A stretch of 64,000 nt of DNA, taken from Cinclus cinclus (lineage: Eukaryota > Chordata > Aves > Passeriformes > Cinclidae). The DNA is taken from the NCBI RefSeq assembly GCF_963662255.1, contig NC_085046.1, forward strand, positions 130,369,332-130,433,331, given 5' to 3'. Shown here in pieces: positions 37,827 through 50,800 of the stretch. The notes under the pieces are model-generated. The model was not told where the DNA came from. It ran no database searches and was given only the letters and a program-made list of their open reading frames with translations. A program made the position numbers and the translations under genes. How positions within the stretch are numbered: the stretch's first letter is position 1; every line of letters starts with the position of its first letter.

Positions 37827-39068
37827 ATTGGAGTTCTTTAATGGACCATCTTCACACATTCTGTGATCACTAGAAAACTGCAGATCCCAGATTATTTTAC
37901 CCTACATAGCACACCTATATTCTGGAAAGTTCAAGAGTGTGAATGTTATGGTTGTGTATAGAGCAAATCACTTTAATATGCTATGTGGAGAGAGGAGATG
38001 ATATGTAAGAGCTTTCTAGGCTGCAAAATGAACTTGGAAGCTGAATGTCAGGTGGAACTCCTGACAACGCACCAGTTAGAAAGTACATTGTTGAAATGTA
38101 AATAATAGTTTTGTTCTGTACCAGCTATGATAGTATGCAGTAATTTTTCTGTGGAGTGGCTGTGCTGCTAGGAAATTGAGGGAATTGCATACAGCAAACC
38201 AACATTATAGCAAGGAAATGGACAGTATAATTTAAATATTAGAGCTAATGCAGCATTGACCAATTTAACTCTTAGAACTGTGGAGTGTGTTGTGGGTCTC
38301 AGAGTTGTGGATTTGAATGTGAATGCAATAGAATTGCTTTTAGGACAGGAAACTTAAGTGAATTGGTCTGTGCTAGCCAGCCAGCAGATCTGTTCCTCCC
38401 TGCCACGGTCCCTTTACTTCCCTTTGGTATGTACTAAGCATTTGCAGAGCAGAAGCTCGCATATCACTGATGAGACTGAATTTGCAATTGCTGTTAGGCA
38501 GCTCAGGGTTTACACCTACACCAGCTGCTTTTAGAACAAGTTTGCCACAGGATGTCCTCATGGTTCGTGGTGGTGCAGCAGGTAAAAAGGGTTGTTTGGT
38601 TTCTTTTTTGCTGTGGTTAATTCAGTAAATTAGTGTTTGGGAGTGATCTCATGGTATGTACTCCTGAATTTTGGAAAGGAACCCATTTGCACAGGAACAG
38701 AGATTGACAGTGATTTCTGCAATTTAAGAGTTGAAACTCAGATACCACAGCATTACTGATGTATGTTCCAGAAAATAGGCTTACTAAGACAAATAAAAGT
38801 ACTAACATGTGAATGGTGTATTTGTCTTTATAAAGTACAGAGGATCTGTTCTGATGTTTCTGATGTGTAGATACAATTGTATAAAGTAGATTAAAAGTAA
38901 TCCCTGTCCATTTACTGATCTTTACTCAACTTTTTACCTGACCCACTTAGATTGAGGAAATGTAATGCCAATAGTGTCTTCGTTCCCAGGTACAGGGAGA
39001 AAGGGTTTATATTATCATCTTTGGCATAATTCCTAGAAGCTTAGGGTCATTTTCTGATTCAACTTTCC

Positions 39069-39127
39069 TGGTGTAGGTCTGGACTACTTCAGCTGGTTTA
39101 CTTTGGAGCAATTCCAGATTTGTCCCA
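39069..39127. repeat. Degenerate inverted repeat, possible ancient dispersed element
   Basis: The left arm (39,069-39,091; TGGTGTAGGTCTGG...) and right arm (39,104-39,127; ...TTCCAGATTTGTCCCA) are imperfect reverse complements around a 12-base centre, with a shared TCTGGA/TCCAGA core. The pattern resembles an old amniote dispersed repeat with 'GGTGTAAATCTGGAGTAACTC ... GAGTTACTCCAGATTTACACC' arms. The match is from memory and partial. Confidence 0.4.
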
Positions 39128-40461
39128 ATCCATCTGACATCAAATCAGGACCCTACAATCCAGCTTTGTTTCATCTAGTTGGGGGGAAGAGTTTAGATTT
39201 GTGTGGTTTAATGGGGAATGAGGTGAGGTAATGCATTAAAAAATATTTCCTTGGAGAGGAAGTAGTTTTTCCTCATTTGTTGATAGATTAAAGCATAGAT
39301 AAATGTGTTGGAATGTATTTTAACTCCTCGTTACAGCAGAACTTATTATTTGAGAATGGGCATGATTACAGATTTTCTAGTGGAAAAATCCTGCAGTTTA
39401 TTCACCTTCAGTAAAAGGATCTCAAAATTCCAAAAGACAAAATACTCCTAATTCTTTCAGTGCGAAGCATACTTTGGAATTATAGCTTGTACTTTTTGGA
39501 AGGAGCAGTATTTTCTCTAAAAGTGTATAATTGAATTATAAATTCTTAGATACAACTTAAGCAAATGAATTCCCTTTACTCACCTATTGCTTGTGACTTA
39601 CCTTGCAATACCTGCACTTGAAGAGTGGTTCCTGCTAATATTTGATGTGCAACTGATGTAGATTGTGTTTTAATTTGAACACTTATAGATAAAAATAAAC
39701 TCAATCCCCATGACTTTCACTTCTTCCAAAAGAATGGGTAAATGTTCAGATTTAAATGTGTGCTTTCTTCTCCTGAGAAGGAAAGGTCATTGTCTTCCCT
39801 CTTTACAGGCCATAGAACCTAGGGAAAACTGTACTGGCAATACTCTGGACCATCTAACTGTTATGAAAGCATGAACTTCAAATGTAAATATTTATTTCTT
39901 TGCCTTTGGAGGAGATTGAACAAATTCAATTCCTCTATTGAAAAGTATGATTTTTCTTCTCTTCCCCTCTCCTCTGGCATGATTGTTTAGTGTTTCTGCC
40001 ACTGACTTGCTAAGAAACCATGTTCTGAGACCCTCACCTTGGCTTCAGGAGATCCACTTGTCTTTCTTTACACATGCTAAGGTCTACAGAGCTCAGAATG
40101 CTATGAGGTTATCCTTCATTTTCAATTGAAGTCCTTATGTATTACACCTAATTGGAGGATGAGCAATGCAAAACTGCTTTTCCTTTTGTATTTTATATTC
40201 GGAAATCATTCTTCTGAAATATTTTGTCACATAAAGGGTTCCATTGAATTATTTAATTTGCAAGTCTTTTCAGTTAAAGCTGAAAATGTCTTAGTTTCAT
40301 TAGATATCCAAGCCTGTTAGGCCTGTTAACATCTCAGCATTATTCAGTATTTCAGATTAATTTAGGTTTTCCAGAAATAAATTAACAGCTGCTATAGCAG
40401 CAGTAATATGTGATTACTTAGAATTCTACCTGAAGATTGCTGGTCCTGGTATTCTAGAAGT

Positions 40462-41224
40462 GTGTTGGTCATGTGGGACTACTTTTCCAAGAACCATCAG
40501 TGGTTTTCCATGCAGTTCTGGGAGGTGAGAGGCCTCCTGATCAATGCTATCAGTGTTGCTCTGCTGTTGGCTATGGGGAGCACAGTAGACAGCAATGTTT
40601 CAGTCCTTGGGTGGGTGGGCTGCTCTCAGGTTTGTTTTTTATTCCCAGTGGTGGTAGAGTGTCATATTTCACAGCTTCTGGAACACTTTCTGTAGGTGAG
40701 TATCATCTGGATTGTGTTGTGTATGTGTGTAGTTCTGCTGCCTTCTGGAAGTCGGTGCCTTCCTGTATCTCTACTGGGTTCCAGGTGTTTAAGCTTTCTA
40801 CCCTGCAGTTTTTACCCAGCAGGGCCTCGTAAAGACCTGAGAAAGAGGACATACAGGAGTGCTGCTGACTCCATACAACTCATTCAGCCTGTTCTTGATG
40901 GTCTTCTTCCCATATGGTCCTCAGATGTGGACAGTGATGATGTTGTGGGATAAATGCATTGTTCTGGCAGTGGGAAGTGGACATCTTTTCTGGAAGCTCT
41001 TCAACCCTTTTCCCAGCATGCATTTAAAGATGGGCTTATTACATGATGGGGGAGAGGCTACAAGCCCCCTAGATAAAATGGTTGTGGGGAGCAGACTGCC
41101 TGCTTCACCGCAGTCATCTGGTATGCAGCTGAGGTTTTTGGGAGAGGAGGCCAAAGGGAACAAGCTAGATGAATTGTCCTGCCTCACTGCATATGGCCTG
41201 TGGGTTATAAGTTGTTCATCGTAG
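40462..41224 (+). other. Unexplained stop-poor block in intron 3
   Basis: All three + frames are open over long parts of this block, which is GC-richer than its flanks. One frame is interrupted by a single TAG at 40,693-40,695 between 40,462 and 40,953. Another is open from 40,473 to 40,832, and a third from 40,859 to 41,224. I recognise no domain in any of the translations. No convincing splice pair or polyadenylation signal stands out. The likeliest explanation is an old, unrecognised repeat or chance from higher GC content. A decayed processed pseudogene is the alternative. Confidence 0.3.
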
Positions 41225-43962
41225 ATATTTGCTTATGATCCTTAAGAACATTAAGATTTTGCAGTAAAACTTTAGAAAAATACTTAACAGCATGAAAAAA
41301 ATCTGCTTAAGCCACAATGAACTCTCTAATTCTTTTTACCAGCCTTTCACAAAGAGAGAGCATCTGGTGGACAGAATAGATCAGAGTCCTGAGTGCATAT
41401 GCTAGTGGTTTCATTGTCATCAACAGACATAACATTTTTGTTGATTTATTTTGTGCAATGACTAAAACTTCATTTCCTGCTCTGTTAAGGATGTTCTACT
41501 TTGCTTGACTTGTACAAAAATGAAGTATGGTTGTTGTATCCATATAAAAGTTGAAAGCAATTGGGTGGCATGAAGTTAATGGTGGACATCTCTTTTAACT
41601 ACTTATGTGTATGCACCAGTTCTTTTCATCTGAAATCTTCCAGTTGTTGATGATGCTAAATCTTCTGCAGTTAACTTTCCCTTCTCTGAACTGTAATCTA
41701 AAGGTCAAGATACTGTAATCTATTCTTCATTTATTGCATACCAAATAGTATTCCTCTCATAAATGTGGCTTATAAAACTGTAGTTTATTACCCATATACC
41801 AATTGTTTAAGCACTTCTGTTCTCAGTCAAGTAAAACCAAGTGAACTGTTCATATAGTTGTAGGAAAGTCAGAGATTCACTTCTACTGGTATCTGTATAA
41901 CCCATCAACTTGAAAAAAAATAGGATGCTATAGTTGCTTAATCATTTTACTTCTGGCATTTTTGCTGTTTGAGCAAATATAATTTCTTCAAAATTGTGTT
42001 TTTAGTGCCTCTTTTGTCTTGGGGAATAAAAACAAACCCAAACAAGACACTGCATTTGGAACAGCACAGGGCAGTATTTTTCTGCTTGTTAAAGCAGGGC
42101 ACTCACATTTTTGGTCTTATTCAGTATTGAGCTGAATCTAATTGAACTGCTTCTCAGTGTGTTGAGTGTACCTTGGATGCCTGATTCTCTACTCTGGACT
42201 GTGTTCCTGGCTGTGTGCCCTCAGCAGCATTGCTGTCCTTTTCTCTGAAGTGCCTAATAATGTACATGAATCTTCTAGTTAGAGGGCACCACAAGGGAGA
42301 TTTTCTTTTTGGGGAGAGAACTGGCTACACTCAGAGCTTGGGTGTCTTGCAGCCACTTATTTTTTCAGGTGGATGCTTTCTTGTGTGTGAAACAGCAGAG
42401 TACTTTTATCAGACAAAATAAAGTTGTGCTGCTTTCAGGAAGGTTGGAAAACTTAATTTGAAGCAGAAATCAAAAAAATACAATCTTTCAGAAATCTGAA
42501 AGTGAACTTTGATGTTCCCAACTATTTGTTTCTTTTCCCACCATTTTTCATCTTGATCTTGTACTGAAAGTAAGTATCAAGGTTACAAGACCTCAAGAGT
42601 GTGACTCAGTGAGTTGGTCTGTAGCTTAGTATCCAGTGAGGGACAGACTTGCCTCAGAATTGCCCGCTCATGAGTGCTCATCTTCCCTCTGGCTGTGCTG
42701 GACCTGGATAGAGGTTGATGATTCTGGCCCAAAGATTCTTAGTTTAGGATGCAATTATAAGATTCTGACTCTGTTGAGGGATAAACTGCAGGTAATTTGA
42801 AGCTAATGCTAAATGTCTTTATCTATTGTTAAACCAATCTGATGATTATTCTAACACCAGGATCCTACCCTGTCCTTGCAATACTGGTGGGACTGGTGTG
42901 ACTTCTGGGGGTACTGCTTGTTAATAGAAGATGGATCCTGGGTCTTTAGGTATTTTTTATGATCTGCTGACGCTGGTATTTAATGAGTTCAGATTTAATA
43001 GCCTTCTCGGTTCTCCTGAGCAGAGATCAATCTGACGTGCTTCTTTCTCATCTTTTGTGGGAAACAACTTTTAGGCACTTCGCTGGTTCCAGAGTAAATG
43101 ATGGCTGATGCTGCACCGAAGGAGAAAGCTGAGGGAGTTAGCATTTATGAGGAGATCCCCTGCTTATGAGATTCCAGTGTGACAGAAACATTAAGGAAGC
43201 ATGGGGTGGTGGGATTGAGCTTTTTGAGAGGTGGTGCCCTTTCAAATTTATCCTGTCCTGCTCTGCTTCAAAACAGCCAAAACAGCAGCACATGCATAGC
43301 TATTCCATTCTTGCCACTTCCTTCTGCCTCATCTTAAAATTATCTTAATGTGTAAATTATTATTTTTTTTCCGTCTTACTGTTTTTGATGCCTGACCTAT
43401 GAGTTTTGCTCATCTAAAAGGTCTGGTGCATGACATTTTACATTTTATGACTGTAATATTCTTGGATATCTTTACCCTATTAAAACTCCTAATAGTGATA
43501 CTTGTGTCTTCAACATGTCAAACACTAGTATTTTATACATTTGTTTTTTCATTTGAAAAAAGTATTTCTTGGATTTGTGCAGAAGGATTTGTTATGTGTA
43601 TAGCAATCCTATATAGGCAGAAAGCAAGGACATATTTAATTGTCTTTTTCTTTTCAGTTTTCATTTTCATTCCTGTCTCTAAGGAGACATGTAATGCTTT
43701 AAGTGATTTATAAAGTAGCCTTGTAAACAGATCAGGTCATAATAGCATTGAAGCTTCCTTTGTACATGACTTTTTAATCATTGAACACTCTTGTAATGAA
43801 TTTGAGTGTGTTATGATCCTGTCATATGTGCTGACTTGATGTAACTTCTTGCACTTGGTATTTCTGTTCTTGAATATAAATTCATGTCAGTTTTACTGCT
43901 GTTACTGAGTAAGAAATTATTTTGTTCCTGCAAGGTTGTCCTTGTTTTCCCTGCAATTTAAG

Positions 43963-44627
43963 AAACACAAGTTTCTTGGTTTGAAAGACAGGTGTCTGCT
44001 AAGAAAGGCAGGAGCCTTTCTTTGAAATGGAGAATGTAAACCCCCTCCCTCCAAATTATTATAATTTTGAAATTAAGGGGCTCACAGGAAAAGACATGGA
44101 AAATAGGAATAACAGTTCTTTACTAGGAAAATTAAAATAGAAATGCAGCATTACAAAGAGCAAAGCTGAAACACTGACAGACTCCAACCTGACACCCCAT
44201 CAGTCAGGGTGTTGGTAGCAGTCCCATTAAATGGTGGCTGCAGTCCTGGAGTGACAGATGTGGTTCAGTTGAAGCACTGCTCCAGTAGAAGGGTGCAGTT
44301 TTCTTCCAAAGGTCCAGTGATGATGTGGAAAGGTCCAGTTTTCCTCTGGAATCCAGTGGAAAAAAGGCTGCTTTGGTGTTCCAAATTTCAGTTTTTATCT
44401 AGGTAGGAAATGTTTGGCTCCTCCCCCTGGGTGGAGCATCTCACAATGGGATGATGTAATTTTATCAGTCAAACAGTAGGACTCAATGGCCCATTAACAG
44501 AAGATATCTTCCTGGAGGAAGGATGGATTGTGGAGAAGATAAAGAAAACTGTCCCACCTGCTTTTAACAGATGGTAATAAAATACATACTTTTGGTCACA
44601 TCCTGTATTGCAACCTAAAACACAAGT
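43963..44627. mobile_element. Solo LTR of an avian endogenous retrovirus, flanked by a direct repeat
   Basis: The block begins GTTTCTTGGTTTGAAAGACA and includes 'CCCCCTCCCTCCAAATTATT', 'ATAATTTTGAAATTAAGGGG', 'AACAGTTCTTTACTAGGAAA', 'CAGGGTGTTGGTAGCAGTCC', 'GGAGTGACAGATGTGGTTC', 'GGCTCCTCCCCCTGGGTGGA' and 'GGCCCATTAACAGAAGATAT'. From memory these follow an LTR type common in passerine genomes. The 10-base word AAACACAAGT occurs exactly at both ends (43,963-43,972 and 44,618-44,627), consistent with a target-site duplication plus adjoining LTR bases. Exact LTR ends are uncertain by a few bases. No retroviral coding sequence is present. Confidence 0.75.
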
Positions 44628-44842
44628 ATATTCCCAAAGACATAATTTGCCTTTGCTCTGGTTTTGCTTCACTGCAATGTGCAGCCTGTTCAAAAAAACC
44701 AGGGACTGTTCTGATACTGAAAGGTACAGTGTATGTAAAAACAAATACTGAAGTGTGGTGCTGCTTGGTTTTGAATATATACCAATTAATCATTAAAGAT
44801 TCTAGATGAGCAACAGATCAATCTTGCATGGTGTGGAGATTG

Positions 44843-44859
44843 TTTTTTTTTTTTTTTTT
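44843..44859. repeat. Poly(T) tract
   Basis: A run of 17 T in intron 3 with no recognised element beside it. Confidence 0.85.
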
Positions 44860-47800
44860 AAATTGTTCTTGCACTACTGTTTCAGATCTTGTTTGAGCAG
44901 GTAGGGAAGGGAGGAGAACAGGAATCCTTACTGACATGCAGGTCAGCTCATGTATGTAACAGTTTCGTAGGCTACAACATTATCAAAATTATTCTCAGGA
45001 GATCTCTCGGGCAGTTAAACCTATTTTCAGCTTTCTCTTCACCATGTACTTCACATCACCACTTGCTGTCAAACTTGCTGCTTTGTAAGGTGCTGTTCTG
45101 CCTGAGCTTATTTGCCTTTCCAAACTCCCCTTCCCTGCTTCAGCCACCTCTTTCATTTAACAAACCCACAGTGCTTCAATTGCTACTTCATTTTGAATGT
45201 TAATATAGATTTATTGGAGTGATTGCATAATTGATTTTGTTTTAATTAAAGGAATGAGAGACACAAGTAGTGTAAGCATGCTCCCCATCAGAAAGCCAGG
45301 CCTTAGAAAGTTCTGCAGTCCTGAACCAGTTTCTATAAATAATTACTGTATTCAGAATCCTGATCTGAACTAGGCTGAAAATTAGCATTGCAACTGATTA
45401 GAAGACAAAGGTAACTTTTCCCAATTCTTACAGTAGTTGGAAATGTTTATTTCCTCAAGATTAATGAGTTTCAAGGATTGAGAAGTACTTATCTGTAAAA
45501 ATAAGTTATAAAGTCTCTTTGAGTTTAACTATATGTGATAAAAATTCAAATTTGGATTCTATTTGGATGAATCTCATACTTTAAAAAATTGAACACTTGC
45601 ACAATTTCTTGTGGGAGTTTCAAAGTACTTTAATTTGGTTTGGTAGCAGAGATAGTGTGCATTGATGTTTTGATGTTGGTATTTTTTTCTGGCAGTAAAA
45701 TTGCAAATAATAATAGTTTTTATCATATTTCTGTTTATAAATGAAATTGTTTATAAGCTCTCACATAAAAGTTTTTAATGAACACCAGCTTATTTTAGGA
45801 AAATTTAGCCTCTAAGGAATGCTGTTTTTGTCATATTTTTCTATTTATTCTTTTGGGAGCTTTAATTTCTAAAAGTTGTTTCATGTACTGTTTAAATACT
45901 TGATGTTTTATCCCAAACTGTTCATATATATCTGTAAAACAACTTTATATTCTCACTAAAATGTTAAATATTTATGACTGAGGTCAGTACATCACTGGAA
46001 TGTCATGCCATTTATGATCCATTTTATTAAATCATTGCTTTCCTAGTCTCTTAATTAAAATCACCCCTTTCATGAGAATTTCAAAGCTATATACTCCATT
46101 TAACTTAGAGAATGGTAATTTGTAATATTAATTGAAATAGAAAATTAAATGACAATAGCAATGTAAAATGCAAACATTTTATCCACACTATTTTTTTTTG
46201 CTATAGTCTAAGACTTGGAGAAATAAAGACTTACTGGCAGAAATGTATCTTGGAATTTGGTTGAAAAGAGGGTTCATAGTGTGGTTTTGGGTGGTGTATT
46301 TGTTTATTTAATTACTGTGTGTGTGAGGCTGCAGTTATTATTTCCCCACATGCTGAGTTACATTATCAGTAAATCAGTTCTTTTACTCCTGTGTAACAGC
46401 AGCTGAGACAATCTTCTAGCTACATGTAAGTTGCTGGAAAAAGTCCCTGATAAAACTGATGAGCTTATCAAATTTTGAAACTAGTTTCTAGTGCATATAG
46501 AAATTCTGAGACAATGCTCTGATCCTTAGAGTCTGCTCTGTTGAAACTAGTTTCCTGTTGCTGTTTGCTGTGTGGGCACCTCATTTTCACTCTTGCTGGG
46601 GCCAGGCACTGCCTTTTTGTAGAAGGCTGCTTGTCGCTGTAGGAGATCAGCCTGGGGACAGCAGTGTTGCTGCTTCACTGCCCCTTCCTGTAGCTGCTGA
46701 GAAGTTTGCCATGTCCTTGTCTCCCAAGGCTGGCCATCTCACTCCTGCAATCCATGGCCCTTCCCTCGCCTTGTCTGTGGCCCAGCAGCTTCACCAGTTG
46801 TCAGAACTTGTGCAGTTCAGTAGCTTTACCCAGTGTGTTTTGTTCCTGTGACATGTATTGCTCTTAATGAAATTCTGAAACCAATAGTTTTCTTGGCCAA
46901 AGATTAATTTGAAAATACTTAACCATTTTAATTCTGTACTCTGTGGCATTTACACAGAATACCATGTTGGTAGCAGGAAGTTTCATTATTCTGTGGGGGG
47001 CATGGTTCACTGTAGCTGGTTTTGTTGTACTCTTACTCAATAAAATGTTTTGCTGAATATCTTACAACAAGCTGGTCTTCTACACTCATGGTGGTATTTT
47101 ATAATATTGCTACAATAATCTATCTGTACGGATTTCAGCAAAAGGCTTATTGAATATAGTCTTCCCCCACTGCTGGCCTGCCACCCTGAGTTGGAGAATG
47201 TCCTATACTCTGCTCAAAAGATAATACTGGAGCAGAGTAACTTGGAAACTCAGGCACCTCTTGCCTGAGAAACAAAGCTTCTTCCTCCAGAAATAAAGGG
47301 TGGAAGGGAGAAGAGGAAAACCCACACCTTGCTCTATATGTAGAGGTAACGAAGATACCTTTTGTTGTTTATCTGAAATGCTCTAACGTTGCATCCTCAT
47401 TCTGTTTTTATTGTCTCATGTGGCTCTGTTACGTCCAGTTGTTCCTGATGTATCTGAGGTGCACACTGGCACCTGGTTTCTGAACATTGTGCTGTGGGAT
47501 ATAAAGATGGTTTAAAAGGTAGTCATCTAAATTACTGTACATTAGTGTGGGGAAAAATCTGTTTCAAATAACTTTTATGGGTCTTGCAGTATTTAATACA
47601 TATCTAGTAATAGCTGCATATGTAGTTGTCTTTATATGATCAAAATATATTATTGGACATACTTTTGCATTCAGATGCCAAATTAAAGTTTATTGTCAAA
47701 TGTTAGTGAGGTTTCTTTTTCCATTTAATAATGCTGGAACTAAGATCTACCACTGTGTACAGTTCCACTTAGTATTTTGTAGCTGATTGAAGTATTGCTG

Positions 47801-50800
47801 CTAGATTTTAATGGGAATTTTCTCATGCTCCTTGGTTTGGCTGTTGTTCAGAGACCAGTTTTCATAACTTCTTCCAAACTCTTTCAGTGAACTTACATAT
47901 TGTATGTATCATAAGCCACTTGATAAATTTTTATCCCTGTAAAACCTTATAGAGAGACAATTGCACATTTGAGTTTTACATAGTAAAAAAGATATATCAG
48001 AGAATATGGGCAATGTCTACTGCTTTTTTTTTTCTTACTCAGATTAAGCCAAGGGATTGGCTATGCTATAACTTGCACTCTTTGAAGGCTATTTTCTCTT
48101 TGTATTAAAGATGCTGTTTTTAAAAAGTACTTTGCTGTTTGTTTCTACCAGTTTGTGTTCATTTTCCGTTGTATTTTTTCATCCTTGTGCTATCTCACTT
48201 CTATTTCTGATCATCTGCTAGTTTTGACACTGTTTTTTTGGTCACTATTTAGTAGTCGATATTGGAATAAATAATTATTGAAAAGCTTCCTACCATCCTT
48301 GACAAATAGGACTGTAACACCAACAGGAGCTTTTTGATCATCTCATCTGATTTTCTTCCAAGAAGATGTCTATAAATTGAACTAATTTTCATTGATTTTT
48401 AGAGTTTCCTATGTCACGTTTCTTCTGTGGGCTAAAATACAGCACCCAAAAAATTAGTCTGGTGCCTAAAAGCATTTCTTGGGTAGACTTACGAAGCATA
48501 TTTTAAAAAGTTGTTCAGGCTGTTTGTGGGCTAAGCAGCCCTAGGAAAACAAACATCTCCTTGCATATTGGGAAGTATAAGAGAAAACTTTCTCATGTTG
48601 ATTTTATGATTCTCTTTGATATATATATTTCCACAGGGCTGGTGCTCTGGGCTAATGGCACTTGCAGCAGGGAAACAGCATGAGACTATAATGTGGAAAG
48701 CAAAAGTAGTGTACTTCCCACTTTTCCCTCCTGACATTAGGAAAGGGAGGAAGGTTTTGTGTTCCGAACTTAGTGCAGAGGTTGGAACACTTTAATTTGA
48801 CAATTTTAACAGTAGTAAAACTAGGAAAGGACTCAGCTGGGCTAGTGGTCTGTGGCTGGTGTATACTTTTAGGTATTAGGTAGGAAGAATCTTTTGGTTG
48901 AATGAATATGAGAGGCTGGGTGGACTTAGCATAACGGAGTGTATTAAACCAAATGTACTATTTCCATAGGAACAGTGAGGGACAGAATAAAGGGGGTGGA
49001 GACCAGGAAAGAAGTGATGAGTATGTTGGTGCTGCTCAAGTCTTCTGGGATGTGATGTACACCATCTATTCTGCATATTTGTTTCCACAGTGCTGTGTGG
49101 GTCATGCCCAATTTTAGACTCAGAAAACAGTTTTTGTTTAATTCAACTGAAAAACCCCACTACTTTTCAGTGCTTTATCTTTCTTTCCTGCAGTTTTGTT
49201 CTCCATGCTGCTAATGCAGCAGTCAGCAAAAATTCCTTTTGGAGGCCCTCAAGTTTTGGGATTTTTGAAGTTGAGTTTACAGGTAGTCAAAATACTTCTG
49301 TGAGGATTTATTATTGTTCAAAAAACTTAAAATGTGCAGGTATTCTGTGTAAGAGAAATGCTCCCTTCATCTTAGATAATCTTCCCTTTGGGAGAGAACC
49401 CCAAGCTACTGCAAGGACTGACTGTGGTTGCTTTCCGCAGCTGTGATTCAGAATTGATAAGGAAAGAGTGATAAGGTGCAGTGCCTTGAAACTTGGTGAC
49501 TCCCAGCCTTTTCTATGTGTCCACTTTAGCCTTCAAGATCTTTTCTGGTTTTAGGAGTGTGTAAATAATGAAAATGGTTGCTGTCTGTAAATATCTTGAT
49601 GTGACCCCTTGAAAATTAGTGCTGTGCACCTTATTTCAACATACCATCAGAGGTAGCTAGTGTGATGTTACCAGTGATTTACATCTCTGATGTAAAACTC
49701 TCTGAAAGCAAAAAGCTACTGTCTGTGTTCATCTTTAGCATCTAATTGCAGTGCAAAGCTTTTAATCGAGAAAAAGACCGAGTTGACCCTGTTATTGAGG
49801 AACTAAGAAATGTGTTTAGTCTTCTACTATGTCACGTCATGCCTGTTAGGTTTGGGGAGATCCTGTTCTTGGAGCATAAGAAGTCTTCAGTCTGATACGA
49901 GAAGAATGTATTACTGAAAATCCAAACACGTTTCTGTTCTGATTGACCTAAAATGATGTAATGGTGAAAATGGCTTGCATTTAAAAAGAAAAATCCAAGC
50001 TCTGCCTGATTTTCTAAATCAAGCAATTCTTAATTAATAAATGTGGTTTTTTGATTGTATGTTTTAGTATGTTTTGTTTACTAGACCAGAAAAACTTTAA
50101 AATATTTCTATAGTTTAAAAACTTGATCAGGCAGGAAAATGTTTCTTGTTGAAGTGTGAGTGAGGGAAAAAACAACTCAGGTAAAGATCTTTAATTTACA
50201 GGGTTAATTATGAGAAGCTGTGGATATCGGTTGCCGCAGTAGCAGACAAAATTTTTCTTCCTGACGTAAAACACATAACATGCACACTTTTGATTAAATA
50301 CAAAGTTTGTTCTCTAGCTAAGTAAAATACTGTGAATACCATGGATGAATATGAGCTACTTAATACTTCTCACCAAAAACATTCATACAGTATTTTGCAA
50401 AATTGATTACAGGAATGCAGATTGTGTTGTATTTGGGATTGCTGTGTTTCCTCTGTTAAGTGTATTTTGCATACTGGGTCTAGGGGAAAAACTAGTATGA
50501 ATTTTCATAGTTATGGGACATTTTGTTAATGAAATAAGTTGTAATCAATGTCTTAATAGAGAATGTTATTAGATATCTGACGCTTTAAGCAAAAGTTTAT
50601 AAATATGTAAGTATACATACTGAAACTGATATGTAACTATGTTGGTTTAGCTGTAAGCATATCTACATATATTGTGTGTATATTAATCTCATATTTATAT
50701 ACTACACTGATCATTGCCAAAGTAATCTTTTTTAAAGTAATTAAGGACTGGAATATAATGCATTTGCAAATAGGAGCAGAGGGTTTATGTTAGGCAAGTG

